DNA from: Motiliproteus sp.
Lineage (GTDB): Bacteria; Pseudomonadota; Gammaproteobacteria; Pseudomonadales; Balneatricaceae
NCBI GenBank assembly: GCA_026196225.1
Contig: JAPHRD010000082.1
Location: 1 to 36,201 of the forward strand
Direction of reading: 5' to 3'
Length of the DNA stretch: 36,201 bases
A program made the position numbers and the translations under genes. This document shows, in pieces, positions 28,192-35,903 of this stretch (its first letter is position 1; each line of letters opens with the position of its first letter). The notes beneath the pieces are model-generated. The model was not told the origin of the DNA, made no database searches, and saw only the letters and a program-made list of their open reading frames with translations.

Positions 28192-29292
28192 ATGAATGAA
28201 GATGATTTCAAAGAACTCTCTCCTAATCCTCAAAAAGGATTGTATAGCTCCGCGCATGTGATTTCAGGTATCCCAATCCCGAAAACAAAGCGCGTGCATC
28301 TATTCGGTGCGGATGAGTGGGAGGAATTTACCGAGGAATGGGCGTCCTCTCTTGAAAGTTTATATGACTGCGTCAAGCGCTTTGCCGGTGCAGGTGACAA
28401 AGGACTAGACGTTGTAGGCTTTGTCGCTTCAAACCAGTTCAGTGATGGCTGGGACAACTATCAGTGTAAATTTTACGATAAGCCTTTAACACCTTCCGAT
28501 GTATGGGTCGAGTTCGGGAAGATTATTTACTTCACATATTGCGGTGAATACACGCCACCGCGAAAGTATTACTTTGTTGCCCCGAAACAAATCGGCACAA
28601 AACTTGGCAAACTACTAGCTAATGCTCAGAAATTGAAAGAAGAACTCAAAGATAACTGGGAGAAATACTGTGAAAATGAGATCACCTCCACGGCAAAGAT
28701 AAAGCTTGAGAGTGAACTTCTTGCTCATTTGGAGAGTTTTGATTTTACGATATTCGATTCCGTTTCATTTGTTCGAATGATTGAACAGCATGCTTCCACA
28801 CCCTTTCATGCTGTTAGGTTTGGTGGTGGGCTCGGTATTCGCCCTGAACCAGAAATTCCACCGGAAGATACAGTATCACTGGATCATCGTTACGTAAGGC
28901 AGCTTCTAAACGTATATGCGCAGACCATTGGCGAAGACCAGCAATCGCCCGATCTTTCCCTGCTAGACAAAGATGATGGCATACGCAGAAACTTTCAAAG
29001 ACAACGTGAGCGCTTTTATCATGCGGAGTCCTTACGTAACTTTTCCCGAGATATTGTTCCCCCTGGTGTCTTCGAAGCTCTTCAAGATGATATTTTTGAT
29101 GGAGTTGTGGACGTCTGTGAGTCCCAACACGAATGCGGTATGGAGCGTTTAAGCGCCACATTGAGCCAAGCTGCTAATGTGGCCGTTGGTGCTAGCCCGC
29201 TCGCCAGCGTCACGCGCACGCGGGATAAACAAGGAGTGTGCCACCAACTTGTGAATGATAGCCGGTTGAATTGGAGTGAGCACGATGAGTGA
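28192..29292 (+). CDS. ABC-3C system effector with PD-(D/E)XK nuclease domain
   Basis: The protein has 366 residues from ATG 28192; TTG 28177 is a weak alternative. The N-terminal half has GAGDKGLDVVGF, with D73, and YQCK at 90-93, giving D...QxK, the layout of PD-(D/E)XK nucleases. The second half, after about residue 205, contains conserved-looking helices as in ABC-3C C-terminal effector domains. In these three-component conflict systems the effector is held inactive by the ATPase and middle component until a trigger is sensed. Its stop lies 8 bases past the start chosen for the next gene. Nuclease specificity is unknown. Confidence 0.75.
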   Translation: MNEDDFKELSPNPQKGLYSSAHVISGIPIPKTKRVHLFGADEWEEFTEEWASSLESLYDCVKRFAGAGDKGLDVVGFVASNQFSDGWDNYQCKFYDKPLTPSDVWVEFGKIIYFTYCGEYTPPRKYYFVAPKQIGTKLGKLLANAQKLKEELKDNWEKYCENEITSTAKIKLESELLAHLESFDFTIFDSVSFVRMIEQHASTPFHAVRFGGGLGIRPEPEIPPEDTVSLDHRYVRQLLNVYAQTIGEDQQSPDLSLLDKDDGIRRNFQRQRERFYHAESLRNFSRDIVPPGVFEALQDDIFDGVVDVCESQHECGMERLSATLSQAANVAVGASPLASVTRTRDKQGVCHQLVNDSRLNWSEHDE

Positions 29293-29779
29293 AGAGCGCC
29301 AATCAAATGTCACTGTATTCAATAGCGCCCTTGAGACAGGTGTTCGCTCATTGGTCATTCTTGCAGCAAATTTCCCCGCTGCTTTGGACTTGCAGCGCCT
29401 TGTCGACCTTGACTATCTTGTTGTTCACTCAGGCGACGTAGATGGCCCCGAGAGCCTTCACCCACCTCTTCCTATGAGAGAAAGTGAGCTTTTGGTTAGA
29501 CGTAAGATTATCGAGTCAGGGCTTTCTTTGATGATGAGCCGTGGCCTTATCACCAGAATAGCGGGCCCGGAAGGGATTTTTTATCAAGCCAGTGACTACG
29601 CCAAGCCATTTGTCGATTCACTGACGACCCCGTATATGCGCTCGCTGATGGATAGAGCAAACTGGGTTGCAACAACCTTTGGCAACATGGACACAACCGT
29701 GCTTCATAATTTGATCAGCAGTTTTTTTGATAAATGGACTACTCAATTTCAACCATCACAAGGCTTAGGTGGCGGCTAA
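29285..29779 (+). CDS. ABC-3C system middle component
   Basis: The protein has 164 residues from ATG 29285, with GGAG 8 bases upstream; GTG 29276 is an alternative. It resembles the middle-component 2 family: an early FNSALETGVRSLVIL helix, then YLVVHSGDVDGPESLHPPLP, ending with a helical region. Such proteins bridge the nuclease effector and the SMC-like ATPase. Its overlap with the effector gene and position before the ATPase match the three-component order. No catalytic motif is present. Confidence 0.78.
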   Translation: MSEERQSNVTVFNSALETGVRSLVILAANFPAALDLQRLVDLDYLVVHSGDVDGPESLHPPLPMRESELLVRRKIIESGLSLMMSRGLITRIAGPEGIFYQASDYAKPFVDSLTTPYMRSLMDRANWVATTFGNMDTTVLHNLISSFFDKWTTQFQPSQGLGGG

Positions 29780-29783
29780 TCAA

Positions 29784-31640
29784 ATGAGTGAGACAATTAA
29801 AATAAGAAACATAAGCTTTATGGGTACTAAAGTTGCCCCTGCTTTAATTAGTTTCGAGCAAAGCTTAAGCGTTGTATGCGGTGCATCTGATACCGGAAAA
29901 TCCTTTCTTGTGGAGGCCATTGATTTCCTACTTGGAGGCAAAGACTTACGAGGAATTCCAGAGCTGGTCGGGTATGAAAAAGCCCGTATTGCTATCGAAT
30001 CCTCGGAAAAAGGCCTCTGGACATTCGAGCGCAGTATAGAGGGCGGTAATTACAGGATATTTGAAGGCAATATTGAAGCTGCGATTGACGCTAAAGAAAG
30101 CAGTACGATGAAGATGAAACACGCAGCAGGCCGGGAGGACAATATTTCCGGTTGGCTCCTTGGCGCTATAGATCTGCTTAGTAAATATGTGCGAAAGAAC
30201 TCGAACGGTGATTGCCGCTCTCTGAGTTTTCGTGATATCGCTCGGCTCATCATCGTGAATGAGCAGGCAATAATTCGTCAGGATTCTCCGTTCTTAACTG
30301 GTCAATATGTCTCTAAAACTGCCGAAAAATCAACCTTAAAACTCATACTTACAGGGGCTGATGATGGCGCTATAGTTCCCGCTGATGCTCGCAAGCAATC
30401 GGAATCCAATGATCAAGCAAAAGCCGAGCTACTCGATCAATGGGTAGCTGATGTAGAGGACGAAATCACCGAACATGGTTTTGGGCGCGAAGAGCTAGAA
30501 GAACAACTCGAAAAACTTGAGATATCCATATCATCAAGTAGAGAACAGCTTCAATTGGCACAGTTACAACTCAATGACATGACAACTCAAAGACGGGCAA
30601 TTTTGAAAAGCCGCGAGGCTATCAAGGACAGAGTAGATGACATAGCCAATATGTTGGAACGCTTTGCTTTGTTAAAGGCTCAATATGTAACAGATTTACA
30701 TCGCCTGATGGCCATTGAAGAATCTGGCTCACTATTTGTGCATCATGAACAAGTTCCTTGCCCACTTTGCGGCGCTTTACCTGAAGCTCAACATAGTACC
30801 GAAGAGTGCGACGGCCACGTGGAATCGATTGTCATTGCTGCAGTAGCAGAGATGGAAAAGATAAAAAGACTGGCAAGTGATCTTGATTCTACAATTACTG
30901 CGTTGCATGACGAGTCTGCTCGCCTATCCGAAGACCTGATTAAGATCGAAGATCAATTTAGCGGTGTGGATAGTGAAATTAAAAGCGCCATTGCTCCAGA
31001 ATTGTCAGATGTGCAATCTAACTACTCTGAGTTTGTTGATACGCGCAGCAAAGTTTTTTCGCACCTTTCGGTCTTTACCAGATTAGACAAGCTTCTTGCA
31101 CAAAGAGAAGAATTATTCGGAGGTGAAGAGGAAGCAGAAAGCGGCGATCAAAAGATTTCCGCGAAGCTCTCTACGAAAATATTACATGATTTTTCTAAAA
31201 CGGTAGAAAGAATACTTGAGGCGTGGGACTTTCCCGATACAGGCAGTGTTCATTTTGATGAGACAACAATGGATTTTGTGATTAACGGCAAGCTTCGTGG
31301 CAACAGGGGTAAAGGTCTCAGAGCGATAACACACGCTGCCGCTACTTTAGGATTGCTTGAATTCTGTAAAGATCGCGATCTCCCGCATCCGGGGTTTGTT
31401 GTACTTGATTCACCCTTGCTCGCCTACTATAAGCCGGAGGGTGAAGGCGACAGCCTACAGGGCTCGGCTCTTAAGCAAAAGTTCTACAAATATCTGATCG
31501 AAGAACATTCCGACAGCCAGGTCATTATTGTCGAAAACGAGCATCCACCAGAGGCTTTTGAAGGACAGCTCGGACTGACGGTATTCACGAAGAACCCTCT
31601 GCATGGTCGTTTCGGCCTTTTTCCTTTGAAGGAAAGCTAG
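29784..31640 (+). CDS. ABC-3C SMC-like ATPase (DUF3732)
   Basis: The protein has 618 residues from ATG 29784. Walker A is GASDTGKS at 33-40. The central coiled coil is broken by a CPLC motif at 326-329, like the Rad50 zinc hook. The C-terminal Walker B ends VVLDSPLLAY (D542), followed by a VIIVENEHPP segment typical of DUF3732. It is therefore a Rad50/SMC-type ABC ATPase that probably detects DNA structures or phage signals and controls the effector. GTG 29769 is a poorer start. It ends 20 bases before the first attC-like site, so it is the last gene of this unit. Confidence 0.85.
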   Translation: MSETIKIRNISFMGTKVAPALISFEQSLSVVCGASDTGKSFLVEAIDFLLGGKDLRGIPELVGYEKARIAIESSEKGLWTFERSIEGGNYRIFEGNIEAAIDAKESSTMKMKHAAGREDNISGWLLGAIDLLSKYVRKNSNGDCRSLSFRDIARLIIVNEQAIIRQDSPFLTGQYVSKTAEKSTLKLILTGADDGAIVPADARKQSESNDQAKAELLDQWVADVEDEITEHGFGREELEEQLEKLEISISSSREQLQLAQLQLNDMTTQRRAILKSREAIKDRVDDIANMLERFALLKAQYVTDLHRLMAIEESGSLFVHHEQVPCPLCGALPEAQHSTEECDGHVESIVIAAVAEMEKIKRLASDLDSTITALHDESARLSEDLIKIEDQFSGVDSEIKSAIAPELSDVQSNYSEFVDTRSKVFSHLSVFTRLDKLLAQREELFGGEEEAESGDQKISAKLSTKILHDFSKTVERILEAWDFPDTGSVHFDETTMDFVINGKLRGNRGKGLRAITHAAATLGLLEFCKDRDLPHPGFVVLDSPLLAYYKPEGEGDSLQGSALKQKFYKYLIEEHSDSQVIIVENEHPPEAFEGQLGLTVFTKNPLHGRFGLFPLKES

Positions 31641-31660
31641 GAGCATGTGTGGGTGGGATG

Positions 31661-31746
31661 TATAACAATCGCATGCGCGCGGTCAGCAAAAAGCGCCGCT
31701 CCTTCGCCGCGCTGCTTTTTTCTGCCGGTGATGCGAAGCGTTAAAG
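31661..31746 (+). repeat. attC-like integron recombination site 1
   Basis: The left arm starts TATAACAATCGCAT and the right arm ends ATGCGAAGCGTTAAAG, forming an imperfect inverted repeat of about 85 bases. An inner arm of AAAAAGCGCCGC pairs with GCGCTGCTTTTTT. The 5' RYYYAAC-like and 3' GTTRRRY-like boxes fit with one mismatch each. No integrase or attI is in the window. Confidence 0.6.
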
Positions 31747-31764
31747 TTATAAAGAGAACCAAGC

Positions 31765-32385
31765 ATGGAATGGGATTACGATAGAAAAAAAGAAAAAGAA
31801 GCTGAATTTCTCGTCGAGATAGAAAATCAGCTTCGATTGGCTGAAATCCCAGAAGAGCAAATTAAAACTACGGCAAAAGAGTTTTTTGATAAAAGCGTGA
31901 GTATTACCCCGCCTGAGAAGAAGGCGATGGTAATGAAAATGATAACAATGCACCCCTCTGGTCGAGGTGGCGGGCAAAGTACCAAAGCAGGAAACATTCG
32001 GCTAAATATTGGTTCTCTTTTCAACGCTGTTTCTGGTGGTGTATTTACTGTTATTTCTGCAGATCAAGCACCTTGGGCAATTCCGTTCGCAGGCATATTG
32101 CTATGGAACAGCATAAGGCAAAGCATAAAGGTTGACCTATCAGAAAATGATGCTGTTACGCTTTGGGCAATGTGGCAAGTAAAAGACGCAAATAAACTCG
32201 TATCTGAAGAAGACGTTAAGGAGGCTGTAGATCGACATGCGGCAAAATACCAGCGCTCAGCCATTTCTGAGGCAGACATCAAGTTTGCGATAAAAAACTT
32301 GAGCGCTATTGACTGCATTAAGCGCCCTAGAGACGACCCAAGCAAGTGGTGGCTATGTGAGTGTATTGCCCCAGTTTATAGGTAA
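31765..32385 (+). CDS. Cassette-encoded hypothetical protein
   Basis: This 206-residue protein begins 19 bases after attC-like site 1, the usual position of a cassette gene, with a purine-rich leader. It is charged and helical at the N-terminus, has one or two weakly hydrophobic segments near residues 75-115 (SLFNAVSGG and WAIPFAGILLW), and ends in what may be a winged-helix domain. No family is recognised. The lower GC content than the hsd genes fits a separate origin. It may attach loosely to the membrane. Confidence 0.65.
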   Translation: MEWDYDRKKEKEAEFLVEIENQLRLAEIPEEQIKTTAKEFFDKSVSITPPEKKAMVMKMITMHPSGRGGGQSTKAGNIRLNIGSLFNAVSGGVFTVISADQAPWAIPFAGILLWNSIRQSIKVDLSENDAVTLWAMWQVKDANKLVSEEDVKEAVDRHAAKYQRSAISEADIKFAIKNLSAIDCIKRPRDDPSKWWLCECIAPVYR

Positions 32386-32419
32386 AGCTTTAACAAGTTG
32401 CCAAAAGGAGTTTGCAGCA

Positions 32420-32788
32420 GTGGATAGGCGTTACAGGAGAAGAAATAACAGCATCACATCAATTGTAAGTGATGTGGTTCAAACAGCATCAAAGCTACCT
32501 TGGTGGGGTGCACTACTAACCGGGTTTCTGGCATATGTTTTGGTTTCCATTATTCTTGGGGGCTACATCGAATCTCATATAGCAGCCCAAGAAGGAAGTA
32601 AGTTCTACCCAATACTTCAAGTTAGATTTGGCAGGCTTGTGCAGGTTTGTGAGTGGGTTGGTATTGCGTGTATTTTGGCAGGTATCTTCTTTGCAGTTCG
32701 AAACTATTACGTCAGCCCAAGAGCAGCTAGAACTGAAAAAAGTGCGGTTACAATAATCTCGAAAATGTTGGGCCGCAGTCTTGATTAG
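32420..32788 (+). CDS. Small two-helix membrane protein, Mrr-like N-terminal anchor
   Basis: GTG 32420 is chosen because AGGAG lies 9 bases upstream; a longer frame starts at TTG 32309 inside the previous gene. The 122-residue protein has two transmembrane helices: LPWWGALLTGFLAYVLVSII and CEWVGIACILAGIFFAV. LPWWxxxL is the anchor seen at the N-terminus of some membrane-linked Mrr-type restriction endonucleases, but no nuclease domain follows. It may be a truncated anchor or a small membrane protein of its own. It ends before attC-like site 2, so it belongs to the same cassette. Confidence 0.6.
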   Translation: MDRRYRRRNNSITSIVSDVVQTASKLPWWGALLTGFLAYVLVSIILGGYIESHIAAQEGSKFYPILQVRFGRLVQVCEWVGIACILAGIFFAVRNYYVSPRAARTEKSAVTIISKMLGRSLD

Positions 32789-32793
32789 TCGCA

Positions 32794-32880
32794 ACTTACA
32801 AGGCGTTCAACTTCGCACGCAAGCTGGCTCGGACCTCCAAAACGCTACGCGTTTTTCCGGCCCGTTAACGCGGCGTCTAT
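32794..32880 (+). repeat. attC-like integron recombination site 2
   Basis: The left arm TTACAAGGCGTTCAAC mirrors the right arm GTTAACGCGGCGTCTA, with a single unpaired C as expected for attC. A centre hairpin AAAACGC-TAC-GCGTTTTT is also present. The R' box reads GCGTCTA instead of GCGTTA, so it may be degenerate. A later CGTTAGC at 32883-32889 is an alternative 3' box. Confidence 0.55.
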
Positions 32881-32916
32881 ATCGTTAGCATCTAACGGTC
32901 CGCTTTGTGCTGTGCT

Positions 32917-33006
32917 GTCCAAAGTATTGACTGAACTGATCAGCTTGGCTGACTAGCACTGCCCAACAGTTGACTACTGATGAACAGTTGGTTGACCGTC
33001 GCCACA
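32917..33006 (+). repeat. Tn7-like transposon end with four TnsB-like binding repeats
   Basis: Four related repeats end in (T/C)TGAC(T/C) at 32932, 32954, 32975 and 32997, so they are 22, 21 and 22 bases apart. Reading inward on the opposite strand, the terminus is TGTGGCGACGGTCAACC; Tn7 ends start TGTGGGCGGACAA. The spacing equals that of tandem TnsB sites. GTATC at 33007-33011 would be the 5-base target duplication if present at the other end too. Four tandem sites resemble the Tn7 right end, though the position relative to tnsE is that of the left end. Confidence 0.7.
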
Positions 33007-33210
33007 GTATCAAATGAATGAGACAGCGCATCAACCCGGCTTTCAATACAGCCAACCTAGGGTAACCCCTAGAATATTATCAAACTTTATTATCTATTAT
33101 GATGTTATTCCGAACGTAAAATTTAGAAAATCAATCGAACTAAATGGGATTGAAGGTATCATCCGCGGCGAAATTCCCCTTTTTTTGATCGAACTTTAAT
33201 ATCTCAAGAC
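33007..33210. other. AT-rich chromosomal flank next to the transposon end
   Basis: This stretch has no credible gene; a 61-codon frame at 33014-33199 lacks a ribosome binding site and family features. It separates the element from a terminator and may be part of the original insertion target region. Confidence 0.45.
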
Positions 33211-33250
33211 AACAAAAAACCCCACTACTTCGGTAGCGGGGTTTTTTGTT
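33211..33250. terminator. Rho-independent, probably bidirectional terminator
   Basis: AACAAAAAACCCC pairs with GGGGTTTTTTGTT around an inner CTAC-TTCG-GTAG hairpin with a stable TTCG loop. A and T tracts on both sides allow termination in either direction. It would stop transcription from the transposon side and from the small minus-strand gene at 33274. Confidence 0.88.
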
Positions 33251-33273
33251 AGGGCGTTCTGGGTTTTATCGTT

Positions 33274-33474
33274 TTATCCCTCGTCGAAGTCGTATTCGAT
33301 TAGGGCGTTATGCAAGCGTTTCTTTTCGAAATGGTCTTCTATGGCACGCCTGGCGTGCAGGGTTCGATCGCTGGCCGCTTTCTTCTCAGCCACTTGGGTC
33401 TCAGAATCCAGCTTCATGAAAATATCAAAAATTTGGGTTTGCAGCTCACTCAATTGGTGATCGCCTTGCATCAT
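33274..33474 (-). CDS. Small conserved protein, PA3496-like
   Basis: This 66-residue protein on the minus strand starts at the first of two adjacent ATGs, with GTGGAG about 8 bases upstream. The C-terminal pattern RRAIEDHFEKKRL followed by an acidic end resembles the small PA3496/DUF3545-type proteins of gammaproteobacteria, whose role is unknown. A good terminator lies 24 bases downstream. The upstream frame start at 33501 (TTG) is less likely. Confidence 0.6.
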   Translation of the reverse strand: MMQGDHQLSELQTQIFDIFMKLDSETQVAEKKAASDRTLHARRAIEDHFEKKRLHNALIEYDFDEG

Positions 33475-33670
33475 GGTCTTTACTCCACGTCGACTAAACA
33501 ATCAGATAGTGAGCTTTATGGTAGAAAGTCACTGTGACTGCTTAATGACAAACCAAGGCTCACTGACTACTTAATCGCATAGCTGAAAATAAAAATCAAT
33601 AGTGCAGCGCGGCAAGAAATCCCACTAATAGTGAGCCCATACTATGGCTAAATTCCTTGTATTTAGGAGT

Positions 33671-34543
33671 TTACTTGCGGATGAGTGGACGTTTTTCCTG
33701 TTGTCTCAGGGAACGGAGACTACGACGAATGGTTTTCAGGTGATCGATCACCCCAGGGCCAAGTTTCATCGCCAAGCCGACGGCCAGGACATCGATAACG
33801 ACTAGATGTACAACCCGTGAGGACATCAGGGCACTGAGGTCTTTATCCTCTTCCAGATCGATATGAATGGGGATGTTGGCCAGTTCTGCCAGCGGCGTAT
33901 TGCTGGGGCAGAGCGAGATCACAGTAGCACCGTTATCTCTGGCCAGTTTGACGGAGTGGAGTAGATCCTTGGTGCGACCGGTTTGGGAGATAGCCACAAC
34001 AACGTCTCCTTCCGAAAGACTTACAGCACAGATCGATTGTAGGTGGGGATCGGAATAGGCGACGGCTGTTACTTTGAGGCGGTAGAACTTATGCTGAGCG
34101 TCGGTGCAAACCGCAGCAGAGGCGCCGAAGCCGTAGAATTCAATTCGTTTTGCCTGTGCCAATGCCTCAATTGCATTTTCAAGGGTCTGTTCGTCCAGAT
34201 CCTCTTTGATATTCATCAGGTTGCCGACAGTTGAATCGAAAATTTTCTGCTTGAAATCGGTAACTGTGTCTTGCTTATTGAGGGAGAAAGGCTCGAAATT
34301 GGGATTAGTCGCCAGTACTTGTGCCAGGGTAAGTTTAAAATCCTGAAAGCCATCATAATTCAAAGCGCGGCAGAAACGCACTACGGTTGGTTCGCTGACT
34401 TGGGCTTCTGAAGCCAGATCCACGATCCGCATGTGGATAATGTCTTTGGGTTGGGCCAACACATAATCAGCAACCTTCTGCTCAGACTTTCGCAGTGAAG
34501 AGCGTGCTTCGGCGATGTTTTTAAGAAGATTAGAACTGTTCAA
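33671..34543 (-). CDS. hexR: HexR-type MurR/RpiR family transcriptional regulator
   Basis: The protein has 290 residues. Residues 1-75 hold an HTH_6 domain with SEPTVVRFCRALNYDGFQDF, and residues about 120-255 form a SIS sugar-phosphate domain (IEFYGFGASAA and VVAISQTGRTKDLL). The whole matches HexR, which represses glycolytic, Entner-Doudoroff and related genes and responds to KDPG in Pseudomonas and Shewanella. The start is TTG 34543, with GGGAAAG upstream; no nearby ATG precedes the conserved region. zwf/pgl/eda genes are not in the window. It is divergent from the TRAP gene. It is core chromosome rather than transposon cargo. Confidence 0.87.
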   Translation of the reverse strand: MNSSNLLKNIAEARSSLRKSEQKVADYVLAQPKDIIHMRIVDLASEAQVSEPTVVRFCRALNYDGFQDFKLTLAQVLATNPNFEPFSLNKQDTVTDFKQKIFDSTVGNLMNIKEDLDEQTLENAIEALAQAKRIEFYGFGASAAVCTDAQHKFYRLKVTAVAYSDPHLQSICAVSLSEGDVVVAISQTGRTKDLLHSVKLARDNGATVISLCPSNTPLAELANIPIHIDLEEDKDLSALMSSRVVHLVVIDVLAVGLAMKLGPGVIDHLKTIRRSLRSLRQQEKRPLIRK

Positions 34544-34732
34544 GGTGGACTTTCCCGGCGCAATTAGGTGAATAATGTCGAAAAATCTAAGGATATTTAA
34601 AACGGCGCGTTAAAACTACCCTTATTTACCTTTGTGTTGCAGTGCAAAATAATACTCAATCGTTCATTAAGTTACCAGTTTCATTCGCATTTTGGGGGTA
34701 TTTGGGTGTTTTCTCGCGATTGAAGGCGGTAG

Positions 34733-34761
34733 TTGATCATGCTAGTTTGGACCCATAATAA
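34733..34761 (+). promoter_or_regulatory. Candidate sigma-70 promoter for the TRAP gene
   Basis: TTGATC at 34733-34738 and TAATAA at 34756-34761 are 17 bases apart. CATAAT at 34754-34759 is an overlapping alternative -10. The site lies 20 bases before the start and just upstream of the AGGAG ribosome binding site. The elements are imperfect. Confidence 0.35.
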
Positions 34762-34781
34762 GAAGTCTGAGGAGAGACGCC

Positions 34782-35885
34782 GTGGAACGTCGTGAATTAG
34801 TCAAGGCACTGGGTTTAGGCGCTTTGGCCGCCGGTGGTTTGGTTGCCTGTGGCGACAATGAGATGTTGGCTAGCAACAAACCCAAAAAGCCTGTGACGAT
34901 CGACTGGAAGATGGTAACCACTTGGCCAAAGAATTTTCCGGGGCTCGGAACCGGAGCTAACTATTTGGCACAGCTGATCGGTGAGATGAGTGGTGGCCGA
35001 ATAAAGGTCAAAGTCTACGGTGCCAAGGAGCTGGTAGGGGCGCTGGAGATTTTTGACGCAGTGGCGGGTGGGACTGCCCAGATGGGACACGGTGCCTCCT
35101 ATTACTGGAAAGAGCAGGTTCCTGCTGCTCAGTTTTTTTCTGCTGTTCCTTTTGGATTGACCGCACAGGAGATGAACGCCTGGCTATACCATGGTGGTGG
35201 TATGGAGTTGTGGCGGGAGGTCTACGAACCCCATGGATTAATCCCCATGGCGGCCGGCAACACCGGGGTGCAGATGGGAGGCTGGTTCAATAAGGAGATC
35301 AACAGTATTGAGGATCTTCAGGGTTTGAAGATGCGCATTCCCGGTCTCGGTGGTGAGGTGCTGAGGCGCGCTGGTGGTACACCGGTACTGTTACCCGGCG
35401 GGGAGATTTTCCCCTCACTGCAATCTGGAGCTATCGATGCCTCTGAATGGGTTGGCCCCTACAATGACCTCGCCTTTGGCCTCCATAAGGTAGCCAAGTA
35501 TTACTACTATCCCGGCTGGCATGAGCCTGGAACTACCATGGAAACTTTTATCAACAAAGCGGCTTTTGAAGCCCTTCCGGAAGATCTTCAGGCGGTAGTT
35601 CGAGCTGCCTGCCGGGTTGCCAACCAGGATATGCTGGCGGGCTTCGTGGCTAAAAACAATGCCGCTTTGCAACAGTTGGTCAATGATCACCAGGTGGAGT
35701 TACGCAAATTCCCTGACGAGGTGTTATTGCGTTTGAAGCAGCTGTCGGATGAGGTTGTTCGGGAGGAAGTAGCTAAAGATCCGTTGAGCACCAAGGTGTA
35801 TAAATCCTTCAGTAAATTTCGTTCTCAGGTTGGGGAGTGGCAGAGCCTATCGGAGCTGGCTTATCTGAAAGCCCGTGAGCTTTAA
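34782..35885 (+). CDS. TRAP transporter solute-binding lipoprotein, DctP family
   Basis: The protein has 367 residues, starting at GTG 34782 with TGAGGAG 7 bases upstream. The N-terminus carries a twin-arginine-like ERRELVKALG and a hydrophobic stretch ending in the lipobox LVAC with Cys23, so it is probably exported and anchored as a lipoprotein. The rest is a DctP-family periplasmic binding protein (DLQGLKMRIPGLGGEVLRRAG, EWVGPYNDLAFGL), nearest the keto-acid-binding TakP type. No TRAP permease (DctQ/DctM) genes follow; the next gene is on the other strand. Ligand cannot be fixed from sequence. Confidence 0.88.
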   Translation: MERRELVKALGLGALAAGGLVACGDNEMLASNKPKKPVTIDWKMVTTWPKNFPGLGTGANYLAQLIGEMSGGRIKVKVYGAKELVGALEIFDAVAGGTAQMGHGASYYWKEQVPAAQFFSAVPFGLTAQEMNAWLYHGGGMELWREVYEPHGLIPMAAGNTGVQMGGWFNKEINSIEDLQGLKMRIPGLGGEVLRRAGGTPVLLPGGEIFPSLQSGAIDASEWVGPYNDLAFGLHKVAKYYYYPGWHEPGTTMETFINKAAFEALPEDLQAVVRAACRVANQDMLAGFVAKNNAALQQLVNDHQVELRKFPDEVLLRLKQLSDEVVREEVAKDPLSTKVYKSFSKFRSQVGEWQSLSELAYLKAREL

Positions 35886-35903
35886 GCTTGGATCTGTTGA
35901 TCT

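Larger units (their letters stand above)
1..33006 (+). mobile_element. Tn7-like transposon with defence-island cargo (left boundary outside window)
   Basis: The left edge carries tnsC remnant, tnsD and tnsE in the order found in Tn7. About 29 kb of defence-type cargo follows, and the far edge has four TnsB-like repeats closing with ACA at 33004-33006. In Tn7 the cargo lies between tnsE and the end distal to tnsA, which matches this layout. The opposite end and tnsA/tnsB would lie left of the window and are not seen. The damaged tnsC suggests the element may no longer move on its own. The assignment rests on protein family recognition plus repeat geometry. Confidence 0.75.

Noticed and set aside
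33014-33199. 61-codon frame beside the transposon end
   Set aside because: No ribosome binding site, AT-rich, and no protein family features.
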